A DNA stretch of 64,000 bases from Paralcaligenes sp. KSB-10 (GCF_021266465.1 NZ_CP089848.1:1054001-1118000), one strand, 5' to 3'; positions 54,107 to 63,110 are shown, counted from the first letter of the stretch. Notes: generated from the sequence alone by a model not told the origin. Program-made: numbers and translations.

Positions 54107-55351
54107 CTATCCTGCGATCAGGCTAGCAATACGTTCAACCGCACTATCTTGAAGCTCGGGATAAATCGGTAGGCATAAAACTTTTTCGGCAATCTCGTTC
54201 GCTACAGGAAGATTCTCGCGTCGCGCTGAATGCATGCCTCTATACATTGGAAACTCACTAATTAAGGGATAAAAATAACGCCGTCCAAAAATATTGTTAT
54301 CCCTTAGTTTTTGATACAGCCCATCACGCGAAAGGGGGAAGCTCTTTTCAACCAGGATAGGAAAATAAGAGCCATTTGAGACAAGCTGTCCGGAGTCGTT
54401 CACAATGCAAATACCTTCTATGTCACCAAGCAGCCTTCGATAGGTTTGACGTATCTCCCTGCGGCGAGCCAGTGCCCCATCTATGTGTTGCAGTTGCAGC
54501 AATCCGAATGCGGCATTGATTTCGCTCATTTTCCCATTGATGCCAGAGGCGACAACAGTCGTTTCGTTTACGAAGCCAAAGTTCTTAAGATGATCGATAC
54601 GCTGCTTGGTTTTGGCATCCGGACAGATAATGGCGCCGCCTTCGAAAGTATTGAAAACCTTGGTGGCATGGAAGCTGAGGACACTAAGATCACCGTGTCG
54701 CAAAACACTGCCGCCAGCATCCTGAACGCCAAAAGCGTGAGCCGCGTCATAAATGACTTTGAGGTTGTAGTTATCGGCAATATTCTGTATGGCCGCGACA
54801 TCGCAGGGATTGCCGTAGCAATGAACCGGCATGATGGCCGTCGTCCGGGGAGTGATGGCCGCCTCGATTTTCGAGGGGTCGAGATTCAGTGTCTGGGGAT
54901 GAATATCTACAAACACAGGATTGATACCGTTCCACAACAGCGAGTGAGAGGTGGCAACAAAAGAATACGGCGTTGTGATGACTTCTCCGGATATGCGCAG
55001 CGCCTGCAACGCCGTCAATAACGCGATGGTTCCGTTATTGAACAGTGCAATATGCTCCACACCGAGGTAATCGCACAGAGCCGGCTCCAATTGCCGATGC
55101 ATCGGCCCGCCATTGGTCAAGGCCTTGCTAGCCCAGATTTGCTCAAGATAAGGCAAGAACTCGGCCAATGGAGGGAGATATGGCTGCGTGACAAAAATGG
55201 ATTCAGCAATCGAGCTGTCCTGCCCCGCGAAACCAGGAGACTGCCCATGAACATTCTTGCCGAATAATTTCGACGCCGCTATCAACTCGGCCTTGCGGGC
55301 CAATTCCTCTGGCTCCCCTATACCATCGATGATCCTATTCAGATGCCTCAT
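54107..55351 (-). CDS. DegT/DnrJ/EryC1-family sugar aminotransferase
   Basis: The 414-residue protein is a canonical family member: PLP lysine Lys231 in SFHATKVFNTFEGG, Asp202 in YDAAHAFGV and the GxxP TTPYSFVAT segment. An N-terminal extension of about 50 residues precedes the usual start region (IFVTQPYLPPLAEF). The ATG overlaps the fusion-gene stop (ATGA), so it is coupled to the glycosyltransferase. It probably aminates a keto-sugar nucleotide used by the island. Confidence 0.92.
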   Translation of the reverse strand: MRHLNRIIDGIGEPEELARKAELIAASKLFGKNVHGQSPGFAGQDSSIAESIFVTQPYLPPLAEFLPYLEQIWASKALTNGGPMHRQLEPALCDYLGVEHIALFNNGTIALLTALQALRISGEVITTPYSFVATSHSLLWNGINPVFVDIHPQTLNLDPSKIEAAITPRTTAIMPVHCYGNPCDVAAIQNIADNYNLKVIYDAAHAFGVQDAGGSVLRHGDLSVLSFHATKVFNTFEGGAIICPDAKTKQRIDHLKNFGFVNETTVVASGINGKMSEINAAFGLLQLQHIDGALARRREIRQTYRRLLGDIEGICIVNDSGQLVSNGSYFPILVEKSFPLSRDGLYQKLRDNNIFGRRYFYPLISEFPMYRGMHSARRENLPVANEIAEKVLCLPIYPELQDSAVERIASLIAG

Positions 55352-58300
55352 ACTTCCACCTCGAAGCTCTCCGGTGCCTTGCCAGCGCACCAGACTTGCC
55401 ACATCCGGCGCAGGGCGGCTTCCAGACTCTGAGTTATAAAATCTTGGGAACCTATAGGCGAGCTCTCAATACGCCCTCGCATGCCCGCCCTGATTGCCGC
55501 TAATTCCACGCGTTTTTCGCTCCAGAAAACCGCTTTGTCCACATACTCGTCCTTGGTGACGGTAACAAACTCGTCCAGCCCAAATTGGCTCATGAGGGCA
55601 GCTCCCGCTCGCCCGGCTAGGGTTTTTCCTGCCAACGTAAGCGTCGGGAGCCCCATCCAAAGACCATGCTTAGTGGTCGTGCCGCCCGCATAAGGAAACG
55701 TATCCAGGAGCAAATCCACCTCATGATGCAAACTCAAATAAGTTTGCATCGACGCCCGTTCGTGGAAAATCAAACGTCCCACGTCAATCCCATATTTCGC
55801 AAATCGCGCAGTCACGTCCGCGGGCATTGTGGTTCCCAGCATATTACCGAGAAGCAATCGCGAGTCGGGCACGGCCTTAAGCACCCGCGCCCACAAAGCA
55901 AACACACTTTCGCTTGCCTTGCTCAGGCGGTTGAAGCTCCCAAATGTAAAGCTACCCTTGCTCAACGAAGGTAAAACATTCACATCTGGACTATTGGATA
56001 AAGGCTCAAATGCATGCACAGATGGAAGATGTACCAGTTTTTCAGTAAATTGCTCGTCCAACAAACCTGCCGGCGCAAAATGCTTATTCACGATCCGATA
56101 ATCCATAGCAGTCAGGCCGGTAGTAGCCGGATATCCGATCCAACTGACCTGCACAGGAGCTGGCTTCAGCGCGAACATGGGCAAACGGTTATAGCCAGTA
56201 TGGCCAGACAGATCGAACAGAATATCGATGCCATCGCGCCGAATTTCTTGTGCAAGCCCGCCATCGCTCATGCCGGTAGCCAGGGTCCATTTTTTTGTGT
56301 AGCCGCGCAAGCGCAGGCTGATATCGTCCTCCGCCTCATTGCAACTACTGTATGCGTATATTTCAAATACTTTTTTGTCCAAAGCCCGCCACACTGGCTC
56401 CAGAAAGTGCGCAACAGCATGAGTCCTGAGATCGCCCGAGACAAAACCCACACGCAGCGGCCTCCCCGGATCGCGAGAATTGGCATGCATGACAGCGGGC
56501 GAGGCGCTTGCTTTTTGTTCAGCCCTAAGCGCGAAAGACCTATGCGCCTTGAACAGCTCAACAGGACTGGCCGCCTCGTCATGAGTCATGATAAACAGCC
56601 AATTGCTGAACACCTCAAAATTATCAGGCTGGGCATCAAGCACCTTTCTGTACGATGCCATGGCTTCGGCGACCCGAAGCTGCTCGGCGCATACATTGCC
56701 CAGATTGCTATACACCGCCCAATAGTCAGGCTTTTCCTTGATTGCGCGGCGATAGCAGGCCTCGGCCTCCGATATTCTCTTCTGTTGCCGGAAAACATTG
56801 CCCAAATGGTTCCACGCCAATACATTACGAGGATCCAACCTCAGGGCTCTGCGGGCACTTATCTCGGATTCCTCCAACAATCTCAAAGAAAGAAGAGCCG
56901 CGCACAGATCCGAATACAGGCCCGCCTCCATAGGCCGCAAGGCGATCGCTTTGAATAAAGGCTCCAGCCCCTCCTTGGCGCGTCCTGTCTGGCTCAACAC
57001 CTGGCTCAGTGCATGCCAGCCAAACATATGTTGCGGAAACTGGACGGTAAGCTGCCGTGCCAGAGACTCCGCCTCCTGGAACAGCTCTTGCTGCTGTAAA
57101 CGCGAAACGCGAAGTATTGTTTCCTGAGCAGGGCTCTGTCCCGCCGGCAAAGCATGTCGTCCCGACGTTTTCTGGATTTGGGCCGGCAATCCGGATTTAC
57201 CAGAATGCAGGCCGCCCTGCTTAAGTGGGCTGGCATATAGAATCAGCGGATCCAGATAGCCTAAGTCGTAATACCCGTGTCCTGCATTCACTTCCAGCGC
57301 TATCTTGAAATAGTCCACCCAGGCAGCGCTCGTACCCATAAGCGCGCCCTGCCGCTTCAAGACATCAATCAAACGCGTCGCCATATATCGTGCTTTGGCA
57401 TCGACTGCATTCTTTTCTGTGTCTTGCGTCGGCATGCCGTCCGGCTGCAAGGCCTTGCGCAGCAAGGCAACAATCTGTGCAAAACTATTCTGCCCATTGA
57501 AGGCCGGCAGCAAAGCGGCCTCTATGTCATTCAGCTTAAAATCCACACCGTCATGCCAGAGGTTGAATCTGGCCACGCCATACACGGCTTCTTTGCCCGG
57601 CTGCGACAAGCTCGCCAGCCCAGGCACCAGGCACAAATTGCCTGGCGCTACCGCGTCGTAGGGGCTCGGTCCAAAGCTATAGCGCAACAGGCCTGCCTTG
57701 AACAAGACTTCCAGCGTTCGCTGCACCGCTTTCGAATGATCGTGTCCCTCACCGGGCAAGGAGGTCACATCTGCAGTGTTGAGAACCAGGCTTTGAAAGC
57801 TTAGCGAGGCGGGCCAGGCATAGCTCAAGGCCTCGACGATGGAAATCTCGAGAGGCTCCCCCACCATGATTTTTCGGCCTGTGTGGGTGATATAGCTCGT
57901 TCCTTTAACCGACACGCCGGGTTTCGGATCCGCTCGTCGAAACCCACCGGCCCAGCGCAAGTCGGCGAAGCGCGCAAGATCCGGCCCAATGAGGATCCCT
58001 TCGGCCCGCTCTTGTCGCACGAGCAGACTTTTACGCAACTGGCGGCCAACCGCAAAATCCAGGTACTGCTGGCGCATAACCTTGGGCTGCCCAAAGGCAA
58101 TCAGGCTGTGGTTAAGCTGTACATTCACCCCATGGCTTGCTGAAAGCTCCTCCTGGGGTTCGGCATCGCCCACGTACGCCAGGCCGGCCTCCTGAGCCAG
58201 GCCGGCGAAATCAAGAAAATAGCAGGGGGAACTAAACGCTTCCAGATACTCTTCCGCCGTACTGTAGTAGTCCGCGTACCTGTGCAACTGCTCCACCGCC

Positions 58301-58932
58301 GACTTGAGCGCAGCCGCCTGCGGATTGTGTACCGCCACCCCATCCGACAGCAAGGTCAGCATGGTTCTGGCGCTGGCCAGCTTTTCTTCACCGTCAGTGG
58401 CCGAGTGGCTGTGCAGCAACATGGCGTCGCGCACTGTCTCGCCGGCCTTCCAGCCAGGATACGTGTGGTGACTGATATAGGCTATGCCTTTGGGCGACAG
58501 GTTTTCACTGCAGATGCGCAAGATTGCCTGGCGCACCTCAAGCGGCACCCAGCTGAACACGCTATGCACGATGATGTAATCGAACTCGCCAAAGCTTTTG
58601 TCGATGTCTGCCAAGCTCATGGCGTGCAGTTGCAGGTTTTCACCGCCCAAATCCTGCACAACCTTCCTGCCTTGCTCAATCTGCGCCGGCGATAAGTCGA
58701 CGCCCACGGCCTGCGCGCCGGGATATGCCAGTACAAACGGCAACAAGTTTCCACCCGACCCACAGCTCAACTCCAGCACCCTGGCCTTTTCCAGCGGCTC
58801 CGTTTCCACTCCGTATAAATGCGCCGCCGCCCTCAAATGGCCGGGCGACGAATAAAAAAAGGCGTTCGATGTGTACGACGCGCAGTCGCTCTGCCCGGCG
58901 ATTTGCTGATTGACGGTATCGGGCGAATTCAA
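55348..58932 (-). CDS. Fusion: SAM methyltransferase + regulatory domain + TPR + GT41 (OGT/SPINDLY-type) glycosyltransferase
   Basis: The 1194-residue protein has, in order, a class I methyltransferase (motif I VLELSCGSGGN, 52-62; to about 190), a methyltransferase regulatory-like domain (about 210-310), a linker region rich in helices to about 600, TPR repeats (about 605-780, e.g. AWNHLGNVFRQQKRISEAEA), and a GT41 catalytic domain (about 825-1190) with GDLRTHAVAHF, DLSGHTGYNRLPMF, the UDP-binding Lys1005 in FNRLSKAS and DTFPYAGGTTT. GT41 enzymes add a single sugar to Ser/Thr. Beside fliC it is the best candidate flagellin glycosyltransferase. One long frame, no frameshift. Confidence 0.92.
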   Translation of the reverse strand: MNSPDTVNQQIAGQSDCASYTSNAFFYSSPGHLRAAAHLYGVETEPLEKARVLELSCGSGGNLLPFVLAYPGAQAVGVDLSPAQIEQGRKVVQDLGGENLQLHAMSLADIDKSFGEFDYIIVHSVFSWVPLEVRQAILRICSENLSPKGIAYISHHTYPGWKAGETVRDAMLLHSHSATDGEEKLASARTMLTLLSDGVAVHNPQAAALKSAVEQLHRYADYYSTAEEYLEAFSSPCYFLDFAGLAQEAGLAYVGDAEPQEELSASHGVNVQLNHSLIAFGQPKVMRQQYLDFAVGRQLRKSLLVRQERAEGILIGPDLARFADLRWAGGFRRADPKPGVSVKGTSYITHTGRKIMVGEPLEISIVEALSYAWPASLSFQSLVLNTADVTSLPGEGHDHSKAVQRTLEVLFKAGLLRYSFGPSPYDAVAPGNLCLVPGLASLSQPGKEAVYGVARFNLWHDGVDFKLNDIEAALLPAFNGQNSFAQIVALLRKALQPDGMPTQDTEKNAVDAKARYMATRLIDVLKRQGALMGTSAAWVDYFKIALEVNAGHGYYDLGYLDPLILYASPLKQGGLHSGKSGLPAQIQKTSGRHALPAGQSPAQETILRVSRLQQQELFQEAESLARQLTVQFPQHMFGWHALSQVLSQTGRAKEGLEPLFKAIALRPMEAGLYSDLCAALLSLRLLEESEISARRALRLDPRNVLAWNHLGNVFRQQKRISEAEACYRRAIKEKPDYWAVYSNLGNVCAEQLRVAEAMASYRKVLDAQPDNFEVFSNWLFIMTHDEAASPVELFKAHRSFALRAEQKASASPAVMHANSRDPGRPLRVGFVSGDLRTHAVAHFLEPVWRALDKKVFEIYAYSSCNEAEDDISLRLRGYTKKWTLATGMSDGGLAQEIRRDGIDILFDLSGHTGYNRLPMFALKPAPVQVSWIGYPATTGLTAMDYRIVNKHFAPAGLLDEQFTEKLVHLPSVHAFEPLSNSPDVNVLPSLSKGSFTFGSFNRLSKASESVFALWARVLKAVPDSRLLLGNMLGTTMPADVTARFAKYGIDVGRLIFHERASMQTYLSLHHEVDLLLDTFPYAGGTTTKHGLWMGLPTLTLAGKTLAGRAGAALMSQFGLDEFVTVTKDEYVDKAVFWSEKRVELAAIRAGMRGRIESSPIGSQDFITQSLEAALRRMWQVWCAGKAPESFEVEV

Positions 58933-58996
58933 GCCAGACTCCTGAAGGTATAAAAACGGATAATGAGCAGTAGCGTAACAGGCGCAGCAACGAGCT

Positions 58997-59019
58997 AATC
59001 CGCCGAACTATGGCGGATT
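58997..59019. repeat. Hairpin AATCCGCC-N7-GGCGGATT between divergent genes
   Basis: An 8-base perfect stem with 7-base loop, followed on the + strand by TTGG. It lies in the leader of the fusion gene and upstream of the FliA promoter at 59099. Function unknown; it could affect the fusion-gene leader. Confidence 0.5.
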
Positions 59020-59098
59020 TTGGAGGTAGCTGGACAGGATTAAGCGCTGGCGCAGGCTGGCTCAAAAGGATGAAACGCACTGCCACTGCCCGATCCTT

Positions 59099-59125
59099 TA
59101 AAGAACGCGCCACTTCTGCCGTTAA
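59099..59125 (+). promoter_or_regulatory. Sigma-28 (FliA) promoter of the hemerythrin-like gene
   Basis: TAAAGAAC-N11-GCCGTTAA has the exact spacing and the same -10 half as the fliC and flaG promoters; only two bases of the -35 differ. It lies 57 bases before the ATG at 59182. Confidence 0.75.
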
Positions 59126-59181
59126 ATTGAAAAAGCGTCAATAAACGAAGGGAAGCGGGATCACGCAAGCCAGGAATCATC

Positions 59182-59601
59182 ATGGAAATCGAAAAATTCA
59201 AGCTGCAGCACGTTGAAATACTCACTGCCATTGCCGCTCTAAGAAAATACGCTCACGCCGGCATCAAAGAACATGCCGGCGACATTGCTGGCTTGATTGT
59301 GTCCATGAACACCGTAATCAAGGTGCATTTGGCCGTGGAAGATCGTCTCCTGTACCCGGCTCTGCAAGACGGCAAAGATAAAGCCCTGGCCGACATGGGG
59401 CGCCGCTATCAGGAAGAAATGAAAGACATTGCATCGGCCTATATCGCGTTCTCACGACGCTGGAATACGCCAACACAGGTGGCGCACGACCCTGAAAGCT
59501 TCAGGGTCGAAGCCAATACGGTGTTGCGGCGGGTACATGAACGCATGCAAAAGGAAAACACAGAGTTCTATCCCGCAATCGAGAGATCGCAGAAAGGGTA
59601 A
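59182..59601 (+). CDS. Hemerythrin domain-containing protein
   Basis: The 139-residue four-helix protein has hemerythrin-type ligands: His10, His49 with Glu53 (VHLAVEDRLLYP) and His119 in VLRRVHERMQKE, plus nearby His25/His31. It would hold a diiron centre binding oxygen, nitric oxide or iron. It lies between the fusion gene and fliA, and a FliA-type promoter precedes it, so it belongs to the late flagellar regulon. No signal peptide is seen. Confidence 0.85.
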   Translation: MEIEKFKLQHVEILTAIAALRKYAHAGIKEHAGDIAGLIVSMNTVIKVHLAVEDRLLYPALQDGKDKALADMGRRYQEEMKDIASAYIAFSRRWNTPTQVAHDPESFRVEANTVLRRVHERMQKENTEFYPAIERSQKG

Positions 59602-59649
59602 AGCGGGAATTCGGGCGGCGATGCAATTGGAAACCGGGCGCGGGACCAT

Positions 59650-59685
59650 GCATCGGATTCGAGGGCCACAAGGCCCCCCCTACAG
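59650..59685. repeat. ACGCATCGG-type repeat overlapping the fliA 3-prime end
   Basis: GCATCGGATTCGAGGGCC, then AAGGCCCCCCCTACAG, resembles the units at 40258-40373. Its CTA (59680-59682) is the fliA stop codon TAG on the reverse strand, so the repeat supplies the end of fliA. Confidence 0.6.
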
Positions 59686-60441
59686 AAGGCTTTGGTATTC
59701 CATTTCGCTGGGCGCTTCGTGCCAGTTTTTCCGAGTCAGGGAGGCTCGGATGCGTGCAACGGCTTGCGAACGTATCTGCGACACGCGCCCTTCGCTTACA
59801 TCCATGACCGCGCCGATTTCCTTCTGATTGAGGTCCTGCTCGAATTGCAGCGACAGCAACAACTGCTCACGCTCAGGCAGGTTTTTAATGGCATCCGCCA
59901 AGGCTTGCCGCAAACCCTGCGACAACAATTGATTTAGGGGATTACCCTGAGCGACCGGCCGATCCGAATCAAGCACGGTGTGGTCCAGCGCGTCGTGCGA
60001 ATCGGACTGATGGCGCAACAGGTCTTCATAATGAACGATCTGCACTCCACGCGCATCATCCAGCAGTTCGTGATAATCGGACAGGGGCAGGTCAAGCTTT
60101 TGTGCGATTTCCAGTTCAGTGGGAGGGCGCATCAACTGTTGCTCAAGCACATGAATTGCCTGCTCGATGCTTTTGGCCTTGCTGCGCACACTGCGCGGCA
60201 GCCAGTCCTGGCTGCGCAACTCGTCCAGCATGGCCCCGCGCACTCGCGTGACGGCATAGGTTTCAAACTGTGCATCAGGAGTTTGCTGATAACGGCGCGC
60301 GGCGTCCAGCAGGCCGATCATGCCGGCCTGCATTAAATCATCGAGCTCGACGCTGGCAGGCAGCTTGGCAACAAGCTGCAATGCCAGGCGGCGAACCATG
60401 GGAGCGTACTGACCGACCAACAGGTCTTCCGAGCTGGACAT
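59680..60441 (-). CDS. fliA: RNA polymerase sigma-28 factor FliA
   Basis: The 253-residue sigma factor shows region 2 (LPASVELDDLMQAGMIGLLDAA and TYAVTRVRGAMLDELRSQDWLPR, each in part), region 3 and region 4 (LPEREQLLLSLQFEQDLNQKEIG in part, VSEGRVSQIRSQA). It directs late flagellar genes, including fliC and flaG here, and is held by FlgM until hook completion. It is divergent from flaG. The stop codon lies within a dispersed repeat. Confidence 0.97.
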   Translation of the reverse strand: MSSSEDLLVGQYAPMVRRLALQLVAKLPASVELDDLMQAGMIGLLDAARRYQQTPDAQFETYAVTRVRGAMLDELRSQDWLPRSVRSKAKSIEQAIHVLEQQLMRPPTELEIAQKLDLPLSDYHELLDDARGVQIVHYEDLLRHQSDSHDALDHTVLDSDRPVAQGNPLNQLLSQGLRQALADAIKNLPEREQLLLSLQFEQDLNQKEIGAVMDVSEGRVSQIRSQAVARIRASLTRKNWHEAPSEMEYQSLL

Positions 60442-60587
60442 GCGCGAGCAAACAAAAATACAGACAAGCTATTCTCGCGCCAGACCCGCCACGGCCATGC
60501 CACGATCAAGACGGGATTTCATGGGCTGTTCCAGGCATTGACGCACCATAGGCGCGGCCCCGCCGCAGCGACGAAACCCCGAAAAAC

Positions 60588-60614
60588 TAAAGTTCCTGGC
60601 AGTGCGGCCGTTAA
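60588..60614 (+). promoter_or_regulatory. Sigma-28 (FliA) promoter of flaG-fliDST
   Basis: TAAAGTTC-N11-GCCGTTAA, identical in both half-sites to the fliC promoter, lies 106 bases before the flaG start. It probably drives flaG, fliD and fliS. Confidence 0.88.
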
Positions 60615-60720
60615 AGCTTCAGGCAAGCATGTATACCCATGCTCAAACCCATGCGCTGGGCGAAACGCAAAAACGTTGCGCCCAGCGCCCGTTTGGCTAC
60701 ATATCCCAGGAGCGAGTCCC

Positions 60721-61113
60721 ATGATCAGCCCCCTTGCGCCCATTCAGGCCCAGGCCAGCCCGGTACCTGCGGAAGCAGTTCGCCCCGCCACTGTACCCGA
60801 CCCCGCTCAGCAGGTCACCGCTGCCCAGGATGCCTTGAATAGCAACACCGCCACTGCGGGAAAGTCGCAGCCGGGTACAAACGGCCAAGCCATGGATCCC
60901 CTGGAAAAAGCCTTGAAACTGGTCAATTCCAACCTGCAAGCCTGGTCCACCGGCATGCGCTTCGACATAGACCCCGATTCCAAACGCATTGTGGTGTCAA
61001 TTATCGACAACGCTACCGGTACAGTGCTGCGCACTGTACCCAGCGACGCGGTTATACGGGTCGCCAAAATGATTTCCCAATTGCAGGGTACCGGAATTGA
61101 TACCAAAGCCTGA
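60721..61113 (+). CDS. flaG: FlaG family flagellar protein
   Basis: The 130-residue protein has a disordered N-terminus and the conserved FlaG C-terminus (DIDPDSKRIVVSIIDNATGTV in part; RTVPSDAVIRVAKMIS). FlaG influences filament length. AGGAG 8 bases before the ATG supports 60721; the frame continues upstream through the promoter. It precedes fliD by 103 bases. Confidence 0.93.
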   Translation: MISPLAPIQAQASPVPAEAVRPATVPDPAQQVTAAQDALNSNTATAGKSQPGTNGQAMDPLEKALKLVNSNLQAWSTGMRFDIDPDSKRIVVSIIDNATGTVLRTVPSDAVIRVAKMISQLQGTGIDTKA

Positions 61114-61216
61114 GTCCAGCGAAGGCAAATGCCCAAAATGGCGCAGCTTATAGCCGCTGACACAGGGATTAAACCCATTCGAACCACAGCACAATACTCC
61201 CACCAGGAGATTTATC

Positions 61217-62599
61217 ATGGCAAACGTTTCTTCCCTCGGCGTCGGGTCTGGCTTGCCGCTGGATACCCTGCTTACCAACTTACGCAATAGTGAAAACACC
61301 GCGCTCGTAGCCATCCAAACTCAACAATCCGGAGTCCAGAGCCGGATTTCAGCCTACGGACAGCTTAAAAACACCGTCACCACGCTTCAAGGCACCATCG
61401 CCGCACTCTCCGGCAGCAGTACTTACGGCGCGCTTAAAACCAGCGTGAGCACCAGTGCCTTTACCGCCAGCGCCACCAACCAGGCAATTCCCGGGCAATA
61501 CAGCATACAGGTCGATACCCTGGCGACAGCGCAAACCCTGATTGGCGCCGGACAGGCCAGCCAGACCGCCGCCAACGGCACGGGCGGCCAGGTAACCATT
61601 ACCTTGGCCGACGGCAGCAGCAAAGTGCTGGACATGACAGGCAAGGACACTTCGCTCAACGGCCTGGTCAGCGCCATCAACTCCGATTCGACCCTGGGCG
61701 TGCAGGCCACCCTGATCAACGACGGTTCGGGCACTCCCTACCACTTATTGCTGACCGCCGCCAAGACCGGTACCGACGCTTCGGTGACAAGCATCAGCGT
61801 ATCCCCCGACAACACAGCCCTGCAATCTGTAGTCGGCTTCGGCGGCTCCAGCCCAGCGCTGACGGCAACGGCGGCCACCAACGCCAGCCTGCACATCAAT
61901 GGCATCGCCATCAGCAGTCAAAACAACCAGGTCACGGATGCCATCCAGGGCGTTACGCTCAATCTGAACACAACCACGACCGCGCCCTCGAATCTGTCCA
62001 TTACCAGCGACAACAGCGCCGTCAGCGCGGCCGTCAATGCCTTTGTCACCGCCTATAACAGCCTGCAAACCACGCTCCAATCGCTGACGGCATTCGACAC
62101 CACAGCGAAAACCAGCAGCGCACTGACTGGCGACAGCGTCGCACGCAGCATTCAGAACCAGGTTCGCAATGTGATGAATGTGGTGTCTACGACGGGGACC
62201 GTGCGTACATTGTCGCAACTGGGTATTTCAACCAACAAGGACGGCACCCTGGCCATAGACAGCACCAAGCTGGCTGCCGCCGTCAACAGCAATCCCGACG
62301 ATGTAAAGAACCTGCTGAGCGGCACCAATGGCGTGGCCCAAACGCTTACGACCGTAACGAATAACATCCTTGGCACCAACGGCTTGTTAAGTACCGCCAC
62401 CGATAGCGCCAACAGCATCAGCAGCGATCTGCAAAAACAGTACGACGACACATCGGCCCGCATCGATGCGGTCATGGCCAACTACCAAACGCAGTTCACC
62501 AATCTGGATACCATGGTGGCGCAGATGAACTCGGTCAGCAGCTACCTTACCCAGCAATTGTCGTCTTTAAGCATTTCTCAGAGCAGCACTAAAAAATGA
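61217..62599 (+). CDS. fliD: Flagellar filament cap protein FliD
   Basis: The 460-residue protein has the FliD N-terminus (SSLGVGSGLPLDTLLTNL) and C-terminus (YDDTSARIDAVMANYQTQF in part), with long Ser/Thr/Ala-rich middle domains. As a pentamer it caps the filament and folds incoming flagellin. AGGAG precedes the ATG. Its stop overlaps the fliS start (ATGA). Confidence 0.96.
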   Translation: MANVSSLGVGSGLPLDTLLTNLRNSENTALVAIQTQQSGVQSRISAYGQLKNTVTTLQGTIAALSGSSTYGALKTSVSTSAFTASATNQAIPGQYSIQVDTLATAQTLIGAGQASQTAANGTGGQVTITLADGSSKVLDMTGKDTSLNGLVSAINSDSTLGVQATLINDGSGTPYHLLLTAAKTGTDASVTSISVSPDNTALQSVVGFGGSSPALTATAATNASLHINGIAISSQNNQVTDAIQGVTLNLNTTTTAPSNLSITSDNSAVSAAVNAFVTAYNSLQTTLQSLTAFDTTAKTSSALTGDSVARSIQNQVRNVMNVVSTTGTVRTLSQLGISTNKDGTLAIDSTKLAAAVNSNPDDVKNLLSGTNGVAQTLTTVTNNILGTNGLLSTATDSANSISSDLQKQYDDTSARIDAVMANYQTQFTNLDTMVAQMNSVSSYLTQQLSSLSISQSSTKK

Positions 62600-63033
62600 C
62601 CTATACCATGCAACAACGCGGAGCCGGGCGGATGAAATCGGCGCAGACCTATGCCAGCATCGGCCTGGAAACAGAGGTGCTCAGCGCCAGCCCGGAACGC
62701 CTGATCACCCTGCTGTTCGACGGCGCGCAAGCCGCCATCGGCAAGGCCCGTCTGTACCTGCAGCAGGGAAATATCGAAGGTCGCGGCAAAGCGATATCCC
62801 AGGCCATAAATATTGTCGAATCCGGGCTCAAAGCCAGTGTCGATCTGGAAGCAGGCGGCGAACTGGCCAACAACCTGGTAGCCACCTACGAGTTGATCGC
62901 GCGCAAGCTCCTGCTGGCCAACTTGAATGCCGACGCCGAGAATCTGGCCCTGGCCGAGCAGTTGCTATGCAATATCGGCGATGCCTGGCGCACCGCCGTA
63001 GATACCAAAAGACCTGTTATAACAAGCCTTTGA
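62596..63033 (+). CDS. fliS: Flagellin export chaperone FliS
   Basis: The 145-residue helical protein has the FliS pattern (YASIGLETEVLSASPERLITLLFDGA in part; GELANNLVATYELIARKLLLAN). It binds the flagellin C-terminus in the cytoplasm before export. Start coupled to the fliD stop; a second ATG 36 bases in (MKSAQTY) is also possible and gives the more usual length. It is followed by a terminator-like hairpin. Confidence 0.96.
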   Translation: MTYTMQQRGAGRMKSAQTYASIGLETEVLSASPERLITLLFDGAQAAIGKARLYLQQGNIEGRGKAISQAINIVESGLKASVDLEAGGELANNLVATYELIARKLLLANLNADAENLALAEQLLCNIGDAWRTAVDTKRPVITSL

Positions 63034-63076
63034 ACCCACACTCACGCAGACCCACTATTAATATACTAATCATCGG

Positions 63077-63096
63077 AATGCCCGCAGGCATTTTTT
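63077..63096 (+). terminator. Terminator-like hairpin between fliS and fliT
   Basis: AATGCC-N4-GGCATT followed by TTTT (63077-63096) is an intrinsic terminator shape, 43 bases after fliS and 14 bases before the fliT ATG. It may attenuate fliT-fliK transcription. Confidence 0.55.
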
Positions 63097-63110
63097 GGTG
63101 AGCGACAAAT

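Noticed and set aside
56014-56958. 314-residue forward frame
   Set aside because: Antisense to the GT41 and TPR part of the fusion gene, which has clear domain motifs.
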